Shown: in pieces, positions 35,131 through 44,145 of the stretch | How the letters are laid out: every line of letters begins with the position of its first letter | Numbering within the stretch: position 1 is the first letter of the stretch | The notes under the pieces: generated by a model | Database searches by the model: none | The model's input: only the letters and a program-made list of their open reading frames with translations | What the model was told of the DNA's origin: nothing | Translations under genes and position numbers: made by a program | Assembly (NCBI GenBank): GCA_029850515.1 | Contig: JARCRW010000025.1 | Location: 1 to 51,750, forward strand | DNA from: Nitrosotalea sp. | GTDB lineage: Archaea > Thermoproteota > Nitrososphaeria > Nitrososphaerales > Nitrosopumilaceae | Direction of reading: 5' to 3' | Length of the DNA: 51,750 nucleotides

Positions 35131-36903
35131 ATGCAACTTTTCCGAGAAGAAAAATGGGATCTAAGCGAACTTGTAAAGGATCCCGAATCGCCACAGTTTA
35201 CCAAACGACTTGAGGCAATTCAAAAAGATGTCAAAAACTTTGAAAAGAACAAGAAAATACTCAAGTCTACAATACCTGAGAAAAAATTCCTTGCCATGCT
35301 TCACACCTTGGAGGAAATCACAGAGCAATTTGGTAGAGTTTCAGGTTATGCATCATTAGAGTATTCATCAGACACCCAATCCGACAAGGCCACATCGTTG
35401 GTTTCAAGGATGCGAAAGTTAGGCGCACAGTTGGAAAACCAGACCTTGTTTTTTGACCAATGGTGGAAGAAACAACTTGATGAGAAAAATGCCCAAAGAT
35501 TGATGAGATCGTCAGGAGAGCTATACGAATTTTTAAGATACAAGAGATTACTTGCAAAATATTCCCTTACAGAGCCAGAAGAGAGAATAATCAACACTCT
35601 TGATGTCACAGGCCATTCTGCGCTTGTCAAAATTTATGACAAGATAACAAACGCATTTGTTTTTGAGGTAAAAATAGATGGCAAGACAAAAAAATACAAC
35701 AGAGAGGAACTATCAGTCTTAATTCGAAGCCCAATGCCAAAAACAAGAGAGATTGCATACAAGGCACTGCTATCAGAGTTTGACAAAAACAAAGGAGTGT
35801 TGGGAGAGATATATCAAAACATAGTTTCAAACTGGAAAGATGAATGCATCCAGATACGCGGGTATTCATCCCCTATATCAGTCAGGAATATTGGAAACGA
35901 CACAGACGATAAGACAGTTAATGCTCTTCTTTCAGTCTGCAAGAAAAACTCGGACGTATTTCGCAAATTCTTTTTGCTAAAGGCACACATCATGAAGGTA
36001 AAAAAACTTCGTCGCTATGACATTTATGCACCAATCCAGAAAAGAGAAGAAAAAAAATACAGCTATGACAAGGCAGTAAAACTTGTCTTGGATACACTGA
36101 ATGATTTCAGTCCACAGTTAAGCGAGTATGCAAAAAGAGTGTTTGTCCAGAGACATGTAGATTCCACCATAAGGCCGGGAAAAAGAAGCGGTGCATTCTG
36201 TAGTACGATATCTCCAAAAATAACGCCATACGTATTGGTAAACTTTAAGGGCAGAACCAACGACGTGTTCACTTTGGCCCATGAGCTTGGACATGCCATA
36301 CATAGCATCGCGGCATCAGGAAAATCAATATTCATCGCAGAAGCCCCGTTACCGCTTGCTGAAACAGCATCTACATTTTCTGAGATGTTACTATTCAACA
36401 AAATTCTAGACCAGATCTCAGACAATGAACAACAGTCCCTACTAGTAGAACACATGGATGACTTGTATGCAACAGTAGGACGACAGGCATACTTTACACT
36501 CTTTGAGATAGCAGCACATGAAAAAATCGGCAATGGTGTCATGGTTCAAGATATCACGTCAGAATACATGAAGACATTAAAGAGCCAGTTTGGAAACTCG
36601 GTGGATGTAACGCCAGACTTTGGAATAGAATGGACGTGCATTCCACATTTTTACCATTCTCCATTTTACTGTTATTCATACTCTTTTGGCAACCTGCTAT
36701 CGTTGTCCCTATACCAGAGATATCGAAAGGAAGGAAGATCATTTGCTTCCACATATATCAACATCTTGGCTGCAGGCGGCTCCAAGAAACCAGAAGATCT
36801 ACTCAAGGAGCATGGAATTGACATCACGTCGGAGAGTTTCTGGCAAGAGGGTTTCGAATATATCAAAAATCAAACGGAAAGACTGGGTAAAGTAATTAAT
36901 TAA
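35131..36903 (+). CDS. M3-family oligoendopeptidase (PepF-like)
   Basis: 590 aa from ATG 35131; TATTTTAAG about 26 bases upstream supports this over a TTG three codons earlier. The zinc motif HELGHAIHS and downstream glutamate (EAPLPLAETAS) mark thimet/oligoendopeptidase F enzymes, which cut short peptides in the cytoplasm. Long helical N-terminal half, catalytic half from about residue 300. A GC-rich hairpin follows three bases after the stop. Confidence 0.92.
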   Translation: MQLFREEKWDLSELVKDPESPQFTKRLEAIQKDVKNFEKNKKILKSTIPEKKFLAMLHTLEEITEQFGRVSGYASLEYSSDTQSDKATSLVSRMRKLGAQLENQTLFFDQWWKKQLDEKNAQRLMRSSGELYEFLRYKRLLAKYSLTEPEERIINTLDVTGHSALVKIYDKITNAFVFEVKIDGKTKKYNREELSVLIRSPMPKTREIAYKALLSEFDKNKGVLGEIYQNIVSNWKDECIQIRGYSSPISVRNIGNDTDDKTVNALLSVCKKNSDVFRKFFLLKAHIMKVKKLRRYDIYAPIQKREEKKYSYDKAVKLVLDTLNDFSPQLSEYAKRVFVQRHVDSTIRPGKRSGAFCSTISPKITPYVLVNFKGRTNDVFTLAHELGHAIHSIAASGKSIFIAEAPLPLAETASTFSEMLLFNKILDQISDNEQQSLLVEHMDDLYATVGRQAYFTLFEIAAHEKIGNGVMVQDITSEYMKTLKSQFGNSVDVTPDFGIEWTCIPHFYHSPFYCYSYSFGNLLSLSLYQRYRKEGRSFASTYINILAAGGSKKPEDLLKEHGIDITSESFWQEGFEYIKNQTERLGKVIN

Positions 36904-36906
36904 AGC

Positions 36907-36938
36907 GCCTGGCAGTCAAGCGCCCCCAACTGCCAGGC
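36907..36938. other. GC-rich perfect hairpin, possible RNA terminator or ncRNA end
   Basis: GCCTGGCAGT at 36907-36916 and ACTGCCAGGC at 36929-36938 form a 10-bp perfect stem with a 12-base loop, three bases after the pepF-like stop codon. A second inverted pair (CAATGT 36938-36943, ACATTG 36972-36977) and a small hairpin CGGTTTGAACCG (36951-36962) follow. The T-run typical of archaeal termination is not close behind, so the role is open; see findings. Confidence 0.4.
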
Positions 36939-37096
36939 AATGTTCCCCTACGGTTTGAACCGATGTCAAAGACATTGTACTCACGTTATAATTTAAACCT
37001 AGAGTTTAGATCGAGAACTATTTCATGGAATATATTTTACCTTACTTTTTTGTATGACTAGATTTTCATTTTTGGTTTAACACTCTTGTTTTAAGA

Positions 37097-37144
37097 GGCC
37101 CTTGAGGGGTTTTGTTCACTTAGTTTAGTTCCCCCTTTAAAACA
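37097..37144. repeat. 48-bp direct repeat, copy 1
   Basis: 46 of 48 bases match the copy at 38889-38936. It starts GGCCCTTGAGGGG, contains TTCACTTAGTTTAG, and ends CCTTTAAAACA. It lies just after the 3' end of the frameshifted secreted-protein gene (minus strand). Confidence 0.85.
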
Positions 37145-37164
37145 GATATAGTGTTTTCATTTTC

Positions 37165-38737
37165 TTATTTCACGGGCTGTCCTATCTTGTATTCCGCAGT
37201 ACCTTCGGAAATTCCAAGAATTTGCCTATCTAGAAACTGAGCTGGACAATGCATTGTCCCCGTCTGGACTGGTATGTCAAATGGGCTAATAGTCAAACTA
37301 TTGATATCAATAGCAAGTGGCATCACTCCACAAAATTGTGCCAGAAATATCCAATATACTCCCTTGACCCCTTCCTTTGCGGTAATACTGTACACTATAG
37401 TGTCAGAACCTTGGGTCAGAGGAATTGATGATGGATCTGCGTTTATTGTTACATCGGATGTAGGAAGTGGATTGTAGTCGCCTCCTTTACCAACATAAAT
37501 GCTAGAATAACTTGGCATTGTTCCGGTGTTAGGTTCATGAGATGTATACTCTACAAAGATCTTGGCAGTGGAATTGGATTTCATGAAAAATACCAATTGG
37601 TGCGGTATTGGGCCTAGAAGATCTGGACCAACCTTAAACTCAGGACCATCAAAAGTTGAATTGGATGATATGTTTTTTCCATCATTGTCACGAGTGTATG
37701 GAATGGTGACATTTTCTAAATCTCTAAACGGCACGTTATCTACAATTCCGTTTATAGCAAGACGGTATGTTGACCATGATGTAAATCCACCTCCGATTAG
37801 AATTTCAGTGGCAGATACAGAGTGACCAGATGTAAGAGGATTTGATTTTGTTACTTCTTTGAAATTAAATGTATAATTATTATTGAGTTGAAGTGTAGCA
37901 TTGAGGCTAGTTATGGATCCATACTGACATCCATTAATGACAACTGAATTTCAGGTCCTCCAGGATTAGTAGGGGCATCATTTGAATTGAAATTACATTC
38001 ATGACAGATTGGGTTTGATTTTCTTTTATCATATTTTTTATATCATAACTATGTCTACATGCATCAGTCATACCAATGCATGCGTTTGCCATGTCTAGTT
38101 GTTCTTGCAACGAGTTTGGTTTGTCAGCCCATCCTCTTTCAACTAATTTGGAAACATCTCCGGGTTTGATGCATGCAGGTGTGTGATTCTTTGTCTTTAT
38201 GACCAACTGAAGATCAGGTGCACATTTGATATCCTTTGGTGCAATTCCTGATTTGAATTGCTTTAGTGGAGATAAAATGATTTGAGAATCTACAGTAGAA
38301 TTGTGAATTGAATAAAAATCCATGGAGGTTTTGGACTTGTCATCAGTAATGGTTGCCATATAGTATGCAATTTGTGTAGGCACAAAGTTCCACTGCACCT
38401 TTTCTGGTCCACTGCAAGCCTTCATTTGCAAGCTTTGTGTCTGGTTGAAAACCTGTTGTCCCGTATCTTGATTTTGCATTGTCAGCGTTACTTGAACAAT
38501 TCTTGGTTGAGTAGAGGTGTTCCACACATCATCGTCATGCATGATTGCAGTGTGGTAAGTTAACGGATTATACGGCAGGCTTCCGTTTGTATCTGTGATG
38601 TAAATATGTGATGAAGGTATTCCATGATAATGCGGTTGACTACTTGCATCACATACTTGTGGTGTGTCAAGTGCAAATACTGGATACAATGAACCTGAGA
38701 CGATAATTGAAATAGAAAAAAGATGCAAGATATTCAT
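37165..38737 (-). pseudogene. frameshifted secreted-protein gene
   Basis: Two minus-strand frames read as one gene: the first runs from ATG 38737 to a stop at 37934-37936 (267 codons), and the second is open from 37950 to its stop at 37165-37167. They overlap by 17 bases, so one extra or missing base would join them into about 520 aa. Part of the overlap also looks sensible in the third frame (CHECNFNSNDAPTNPGGPEIQ), so two indels are another reading. The first part has a signal peptide (MNILHLFSISIIVSG, ending FALD) and an ACIKPGDVSKLVERGW stretch often seen in thaumarchaeal secreted proteins; the second is a beta-rich, Asn/Thr-rich domain. A TATA-like element at about 38761-38775 is intact. 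It may be decayed, a sequencing error, or a recoded gene. Confidence 0.6.
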
Positions 38738-38888
38738 TTTACATCTGTACTGGACGTGTATAGTTTAAAAAACTGGTGTAGGATTCCTCTAGTTTTTTAG
38801 CATCCAGGTGGTTCCTGCAAGACTCATTGGGAGAATTAGTCAATCAGTTTAGTTCTCACCATAATTCCGTCAAAAAGAGTATTAGACG

Positions 38889-38936
38889 GGCCCTTGAGGG
38901 GTTTTGTTCACTTAGTTTAGATCTCCCTTTAAAACA
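38889..38936. repeat. 48-bp direct repeat, copy 2
   Basis: Matches the copy at 37097-37144 at 46 of 48 positions. It lies upstream of the frameshifted gene, about 150 bases before its start on the minus strand, and its last base is the A of an ATG (38936) that opens a longer frame of the downstream small zinc protein gene. Confidence 0.85.
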
Positions 38937-39031
38937 TGAAAAATAATTTTATGGACTGGGCCGAACACGCGACTATACGATGCATTCCATTAGGAGGTCT
39001 TACAAATCCCATCACAATACTATTTTATTTT

Positions 39032-39208
39032 ATGACAACCATTACTTGCCAAGTGAAATACCCAAGATGCTGTAATAAAGAACCAGAGTACTTGATCACT
39101 TATGATTGCGGACCTGATCCACAACAGACCATGTTGGTGTGCAAGAACCACTTTAAGGAAGAACCATTCCAGAGATTTGCAATAAAGATAGAAAAATTGA
39201 GAGAATAA
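39032..39208 (+). CDS. small zinc-binding protein
   Basis: 58 aa from ATG 39032; an in-frame ATG at 38936 would add 32 residues of less protein-like sequence. It begins MTTITCQVKYPRCCNKEPEY and later has TMLVCKNHFKEEP, so Cys residues and C-x2-H are likely zinc ligands. The tail is charged. Its plan is like that of the gene at 33393-33605. Function unknown. Confidence 0.6.
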   Translation: MTTITCQVKYPRCCNKEPEYLITYDCGPDPQQTMLVCKNHFKEEPFQRFAIKIEKLRE

Positions 39209-39239
39209 CTTAATAGTTAGATTTTAAAAATTGCTTTAA

Positions 39240-40424
39240 TTGAAAAACCTTTTTGCCTTGTCCATAATTTTTGCATTATTGATGACTTCGTTTGTTTCAG
39301 CGTACGCACAACAACCACAGCTTGCATCATATCGTGAAACTGCACACATACTAGTTGATGAAAAAGTACAGAATAGAACTACGGCATTCATCACATTGGC
39401 ATCAACAAGCCCAGTAGAAATGCGAGTACCGGCAGACCTTAGTCAAAGCATACAGAATACAGCCAATGTGACATCAGTTGTCATAACAAATGCCGAAAAC
39501 TGTGTCATAGGAGTTCAAGACCAAGGATGTATTTTGGTTAACATCATTTCTCCATCACTCATTGAAAGTTATAACATTACAACTATTCAGACAGATGCAC
39601 GACAGGTCGGAGACGGCCTCATTGATCACATAAACAAGGCATTTGCAACAAATGCACAATTTAACAACGTGTACGTAAATCCAAAAGGAGAACTAAATGG
39701 TGCACTTGGCACATCGGGCATCATATCTGGAAACAGGACGATATCAGTAGTATATACAATGTCAAGACAAGATTCTTCATATCTATTTGACGGGCTGTCC
39801 GCCATCTTGATACCAAAACAGATTCGTGATGATGGAGGATTTTTTAATGCTGCACAAACAATGGCTCAAGATTCCAACTCGACAGTAACATTTGCAATCA
39901 CACCGTCACAAAATGCGCTACTTTATCAGCTCCAAGTCTCTAAACAAATCCCAATCAAGACACAGGTTACGACAATCAAGCCACTTGAATTATTAGGCAT
40001 CAATAGCCTCGAAAGATCAAGTTACTTTAGCGTGGGATTCTTTCCTTTGAATTCAATACTGGATGTGACAGTAATATCAAACAAAGCTACTGCAGTAACT
40101 AGCCATGGCGGAGATTTGGCACCGACCACAATCAAAAATGGTCAGGAGTTTCCATCAGACCTGACCAAGGCAGGCTGGATAATTGACCCAGCGTACGGAC
40201 AACAGATTTCTGCAATATACCTATTTGGAAAAACCACATCAGTCACAGGCGACCAAGCTTCATTGACTTTGGGCAATAGCATTCCAACAGACACATCATC
40301 AGGACAGGGCAACACCACATCGGTATCATCAATTTCAAATCCTAATGATTATTCCATTTACGCCTTGATTGGCATAGTGGCAGCAGGCGGAGCTGCAGTA
40401 TATCTATTCATGAAGAGAAGATAA
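39240..40424 (+). CDS. secreted, C-terminally membrane-anchored surface protein
   Basis: 394 aa from TTG 39240. Signal peptide 1-23 (SAYAQ), a beta-rich body with no recognised catalytic motif, one C-terminal membrane helix (about 372-390) and a short basic end (MKRR). Conserved-looking blocks include SYNITTIQTDARQVGDG and SVGFFPLNSILDVTVISN. I do not recognise a named family. A TATA-like TTAATAG lies about 27 bases upstream. Probably a cell-surface or S-layer-associated protein. Confidence 0.75.
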   Translation: MKNLFALSIIFALLMTSFVSAYAQQPQLASYRETAHILVDEKVQNRTTAFITLASTSPVEMRVPADLSQSIQNTANVTSVVITNAENCVIGVQDQGCILVNIISPSLIESYNITTIQTDARQVGDGLIDHINKAFATNAQFNNVYVNPKGELNGALGTSGIISGNRTISVVYTMSRQDSSYLFDGLSAILIPKQIRDDGGFFNAAQTMAQDSNSTVTFAITPSQNALLYQLQVSKQIPIKTQVTTIKPLELLGINSLERSSYFSVGFFPLNSILDVTVISNKATAVTSHGGDLAPTTIKNGQEFPSDLTKAGWIIDPAYGQQISAIYLFGKTTSVTGDQASLTLGNSIPTDTSSGQGNTTSVSSISNPNDYSIYALIGIVAAGGAAVYLFMKRR

Positions 40425-40427
40425 AAT

Positions 40428-40979
40428 TTAGAGAATCAGCACTGCTGCTGTAAATACCGTAGTCCAGTTACCTTTTGCATCGCCAACGGCACTCTGGGTT
40501 ATGTTCCTAGTTTTGTAAATTTGCCCGGATATCTTCCACTGTTGTCTTTTCTCGTCCCAGCTCTTGTTTACGTCAAACGATATCCCAAGTGATGATGCAA
40601 GCATTTGTGCTGCAATGTCTTCAGCATAGTCACCTGCTTCTTTTTCAGTTTCTCCAAAGGAGACATATTCTGAAAGATAACCATATTTGGTATTGTCTTT
40701 TGGCTCGGCGATTCCAACGGAGGCCGCCATCAGCCTGTGAGGCTCATTACTTTCCTGCCTAGAATAGATTGCAAAAGTTACGCTACCAGGTCTTATCAGT
40801 TTCAGACCTTCTGATTTTGGAATCACCTTGCAACCAGGTGGAAATATACTAGATATTAAAACCAAATTTGTTCCGGCAATTCCTGCATCTCGTAATGCAT
40901 ACTCAAAACTTGTCAGCCTGTCAGCATGAACACCCTTACCTTTGGTAAGGAAAATTTTCTTTGCTACTAGATCTAGCAC
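40428..40979 (-). CDS. pdaD: pyruvoyl-dependent arginine decarboxylase
   Basis: 183 aa. The self-cleavage site is the S43-S44 pair in VLISSIFPPGC, where the second Ser becomes the pyruvoyl group. It turns arginine into agmatine, the start of polyamine synthesis, which feeds deoxyhypusine synthase (33687-34751). The TATA-like element TTTTTAAAGATG about 25 bases upstream fits a near-leaderless transcript. Confidence 0.9.
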   Translation of the reverse strand: MLDLVAKKIFLTKGKGVHADRLTSFEYALRDAGIAGTNLVLISSIFPPGCKVIPKSEGLKLIRPGSVTFAIYSRQESNEPHRLMAASVGIAEPKDNTKYGYLSEYVSFGETEKEAGDYAEDIAAQMLASSLGISFDVNKSWDEKRQQWKISGQIYKTRNITQSAVGDAKGNWTTVFTAAVLIL

Positions 40980-41033
40980 AAGTCAAGTCTTAACTCACAT
41001 CTTTAAAAATATATTGAATTTATAAAAATTGAA

Positions 41034-41492
41034 TTATTTCAAGTTCTGCAATGATGAAATTATTTCTTGGCCATGTTTTTCAGGACTGATATCTCTGAAA
41101 ATTTTTGAAACTCTTCCGTTCTTGTCAATGATAAAGGTAGAACGCTTTGCAAGTCCTGCAATGTTTAGTCCTGCATAAGCCTTGCAAGTGGCCTTGGTAG
41201 TATCACTGAGATGGCGATATGGTACACCATATTCCTCGACAAACTTTTTTTGGTCTTGTACCGTATCAATTGATATTGCAAAGAGTTCAGCATTCTGTTC
41301 TTTTATCTTCGGATATGCCGCAATTGTTGCCTCTGCCATCTGGAATACCCTTTTTGACGGACATGCAAACAAGTGGTTCTTTGGATAAAAAGATAGAACA
41401 ACATTTTTCTTTCCCTGAAAAGAGCTTAGATTTACCAGGTTTCCATCATTTGCCTCAAGTTCAAAATCTGGAGCAATATCGCCTTCATTCAT
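41034..41492 (-). CDS. peroxiredoxin (AhpC/Bcp type) with unusual active-site motif
   Basis: 152 aa, Bcp-like length. The likely peroxidatic cysteine is Cys44 in FYPKNHLFACPSK, but the usual P-x3-T-x2-C has Leu in place of Thr. A second cysteine, Cys103 (TKATCKAYAG), could resolve it. It removes H2O2 or alkyl hydroperoxides; the altered motif makes normal activity uncertain. Confidence 0.85.
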   Translation of the reverse strand: MNEGDIAPDFELEANDGNLVNLSSFQGKKNVVLSFYPKNHLFACPSKRVFQMAEATIAAYPKIKEQNAELFAISIDTVQDQKKFVEEYGVPYRHLSDTTKATCKAYAGLNIAGLAKRSTFIIDKNGRVSKIFRDISPEKHGQEIISSLQNLK

Positions 41493-41563
41493 AATATTTC
41501 ATCTCCAATTGCTGGTTAATACCATTTTTGTTTTAATTCTTTTATCAGAGAACTAACAGAGAG

Positions 41564-42094
41564 CTACTTTTTGAAGGTCTTTTGGTATAGTTTTATTCCA
41601 GCAAGCACTTCTTTCTTTGCATTTGCTGCATTTTCCCATCCAAGTATCTCTACTTTTTTCCCTTCAAGTTGCTTGTACACTTCAAAAAAGTGTCCGATTT
41701 CTTTGAGATAATGTTTGTCAAGACCGGTAATGTCCTTCAGATTGTCAAATCTAACATCGTCTTTTGCGACACACAAGATCTTGTTGTCCATTTCACCGCC
41801 ATCTTTCATTTTTAGCATCCCAATGGGGCGTGCTTCTATTAGAACACCAGGATAAGTAGGATTGGTAACAAGTACAAGAGCATCCATGGGATCACCATCT
41901 TCAGCAAACGTCTGTGGGATTATACCGTATTCTCCAGGATAGAAAAATGGTGAAAACAAAACTCGGTCAAGTTTTATGACACCTCTCTTTTTATCATATT
42001 CATATTTATTTTGAGAACCTTTTGGAATTTCCACTATGACATTTATCACAGATGGCACCTTGGAGCCAGTCTCAATATCGCGCCACAAATCCAT
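41564..42094 (-). CDS. ppa: inorganic pyrophosphatase (family I)
   Basis: 176 aa. Family I pattern with VIVEIPKGSQNKYEYDK, the active-site GDPMDALVLV and DDVRFDNLKD. It hydrolyses pyrophosphate from biosynthesis. A TATA-like AATTAAATAGAAC (minus strand) lies about 25-30 bases upstream. Confidence 0.95.
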   Translation of the reverse strand: MDLWRDIETGSKVPSVINVIVEIPKGSQNKYEYDKKRGVIKLDRVLFSPFFYPGEYGIIPQTFAEDGDPMDALVLVTNPTYPGVLIEARPIGMLKMKDGGEMDNKILCVAKDDVRFDNLKDITGLDKHYLKEIGHFFEVYKQLEGKKVEILGWENAANAKKEVLAGIKLYQKTFKK

Positions 42095-42235
42095 GTTGCT
42101 GTCTCAGAAACAAGTTCTATTTAATTGACATCATAAAGAAATGAAATTTCTTTATATCGAATTTCCTGTTTTTCAAGTAAGACATACCCAGAATAGATTA
42201 CGGAAAAGATAAAACGCCATTTCCATTCCATTAAA

Positions 42236-43282
42236 ATGATGAAGGCAGCATATGTTTCAGGGCCATCAGATGTCCAGATAAAAAATGTAGAAAGACCACA
42301 TGTTGGCAAGGGCGAAATCCTAGTTTCCATGAAAGCCTGTGGGGTGTGTGGTTCAGACTTGGAAAAGATCTACGGCAAATACAGCCAGCCTTCCATGAGA
42401 CTTGGTCATGAACCTTCAGGAATAGTCTCTGCCACAGGCGAAGGTGTAACAGATTTTAAAAAGGGTGACAGGGTCTTTACACACCACCATGTTCCGTGTT
42501 ATTCATGCCACTATTGTACACATGGTAATGAGACCATGTGCCAGAAATATTCTGAGACAAACCTCTTACCATGTGGTCTTGCGGAAGAGTTTATCGTTCC
42601 AGAATGGAATGTATCACATGGTGGAGTAATAAAACTGCCAGACCATGTGAGTTTTGAATCTGCATCAATGATTGAACCCCTTGCATGTTGCGTTAGGGCA
42701 TGGAACAAGATAAAATTCAAGAAAGGGGACTCGATTGCAATTTTAGGTGCAGGTCCTACTGGCTTGATGCATTTGATGCTAAGTAAAGCATATGGAATTC
42801 AAGACATATTCTGCCTAGACATTAATGATTTTAGACTCGGCTTTGCCAAAAAATTTGGCATAACAGAGTCAATAAGATCAGACGACCCAGATGCGTATCA
42901 AAAAATTCTTTCAAAGACACACAACCGTGGAGTCGACATTGCAATGGTTTCAACAGGAAACATAAATGCGATTTTACAGGCAATTGATTTTGTAAGAAAA
43001 GGAGGTACTGTGGTATTGTTTGGAGTCCCAACAAAAGATGTCAAGATGTCACTTGAGATGAGCAAGGTATACTCAAAAGAGATTACAATCACACCAAGTT
43101 ATGCAGCTTCTGAAAACGACACAAATGAGGCATTTAGGTTGATATCACAAGGAACAATCAATGTACAAAAATTGATCACTCACAAGTTTGATCTTGTAGA
43201 CTCTGCAAAAGCTTTGGATTATGCCCATCATGTAAATGACTCCATGAAAATAATAATTACAAATTCAGAAACGCTTAACTAA
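42236..43282 (+). CDS. zinc-dependent medium-chain alcohol dehydrogenase
   Basis: 348 aa. Catalytic zinc region GVCGSDLEK and LGHEPSGIV; structural zinc cysteines in VPCYSCHYCTHGNETMC; Rossmann NAD(P) motif AILGAGPTGLMHL. It belongs to the sorbitol/threonine dehydrogenase-like group, and the substrate is unknown. It precedes the LsrF-like aldolase by 22 bases; the pair may act in one pathway on a sugar or sugar-derived substrate. Confidence 0.82.
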   Translation: MMKAAYVSGPSDVQIKNVERPHVGKGEILVSMKACGVCGSDLEKIYGKYSQPSMRLGHEPSGIVSATGEGVTDFKKGDRVFTHHHVPCYSCHYCTHGNETMCQKYSETNLLPCGLAEEFIVPEWNVSHGGVIKLPDHVSFESASMIEPLACCVRAWNKIKFKKGDSIAILGAGPTGLMHLMLSKAYGIQDIFCLDINDFRLGFAKKFGITESIRSDDPDAYQKILSKTHNRGVDIAMVSTGNINAILQAIDFVRKGGTVVLFGVPTKDVKMSLEMSKVYSKEITITPSYAASENDTNEAFRLISQGTINVQKLITHKFDLVDSAKALDYAHHVNDSMKIIITNSETLN

Positions 43283-43304
43283 GGCAAATTTTTTCGAAGA
43301 AGAT

Positions 43305-44141
43305 ATGGACTGGGGACTCAAAAACAGACTTGCAAAAATAATCAAACCACAAAACAGGCGAGGTGTAATGCTTGCAGTTGATCACGGTTATTTCCTTGGA
43401 CCAACAGAAAAGCTTGAAGTGCCGAAAAAAACAATTGCCCCGCTACTACCATATGCAGATTCTCTTATGCTTACACGAGGAGTTTTAAGAACATCGGTTG
43501 ATGCAAACTTTCCAGTACCCGTAGTACTTCGAGTATCAGGAGGTGCAAGCATCATTGGAAAAGACCTCTCAAATGAAAAAATTACTACATCTGTAAAAGA
43601 GGCAATCAGACTAAATGCCTCAGCCCTTGCAATGTCAATATTTGTAGGAGCAACACATGAACATGAATCACTTGTCAGCCTTGGTAATCTGGTTAATGAG
43701 GGTGAAGAATATGGAATACCGGTACTTGCAGTCACAGCAGTAGGAAAAGAACTAGAAAAAAGAGATGCAAGATACTTGTCACTTGCATGTAGGATGGCTG
43801 CAGAGTTTGGTGCACATCTAGTCAAGACATATTATTGTGAAAACTTTGAAAAAGTTGTAACATCATGTCCAGTACCGGTCATAATTGCAGGTGGCCCAAA
43901 ACTTGCAACAGAGATGGATGTATTCAATCTGACATATGACGCATTACATGCAGGTGCATCAGGAGTTGACATGGGTCGAAACATTTGGCAAAACGATCAT
44001 CCAGTAGCAATGATAAAGGCAGTACGGGCCATAGTTCACCAGAGAGCTACCGCCAAAGAGGCCCATGAAATTTTCAAGAAAATAAAGAATGAACCCATAC
44101 AGAAGAGCGAACCTGCCAAGAAGAGCAAGTCAAAAAAGTAG
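43305..44141 (+). CDS. LsrF-like class I aldolase
   Basis: 278 aa. The start and core, MDWGLKNRLAKIIKPQ, MLAVDHGYFLGPT, LMLTRGVLR, VKTYYCENFEKV, SGVDMGRNIWQNDHPVAM, are strikingly like bacterial LsrF, which cleaves the AI-2-derived thiolase substrate. No other lsr genes are present, so the true substrate is probably different, perhaps a sugar phosphate. The Schiff-base lysine is likely in LVKTYY. The C-terminus is Lys-rich. Probably co-transcribed with the upstream alcohol dehydrogenase. Confidence 0.82.
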   Translation: MDWGLKNRLAKIIKPQNRRGVMLAVDHGYFLGPTEKLEVPKKTIAPLLPYADSLMLTRGVLRTSVDANFPVPVVLRVSGGASIIGKDLSNEKITTSVKEAIRLNASALAMSIFVGATHEHESLVSLGNLVNEGEEYGIPVLAVTAVGKELEKRDARYLSLACRMAAEFGAHLVKTYYCENFEKVVTSCPVPVIIAGGPKLATEMDVFNLTYDALHAGASGVDMGRNIWQNDHPVAMIKAVRAIVHQRATAKEAHEIFKKIKNEPIQKSEPAKKSKSKK

Positions 44142-44145
44142 ATAC

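Noticed and set aside
36905-36990. tRNA gene (GGTTTGAACC looked like a T arm)
   Set aside because: No acceptor stem, D arm or anticodon stem of correct size on either strand.
37200-38700. Reading 37165-37734 and 37934-38737 as two independent genes
   Set aside because: The downstream frame stays open to 37950 with sensible sequence and no good start, so it reads as the second half of one gene.
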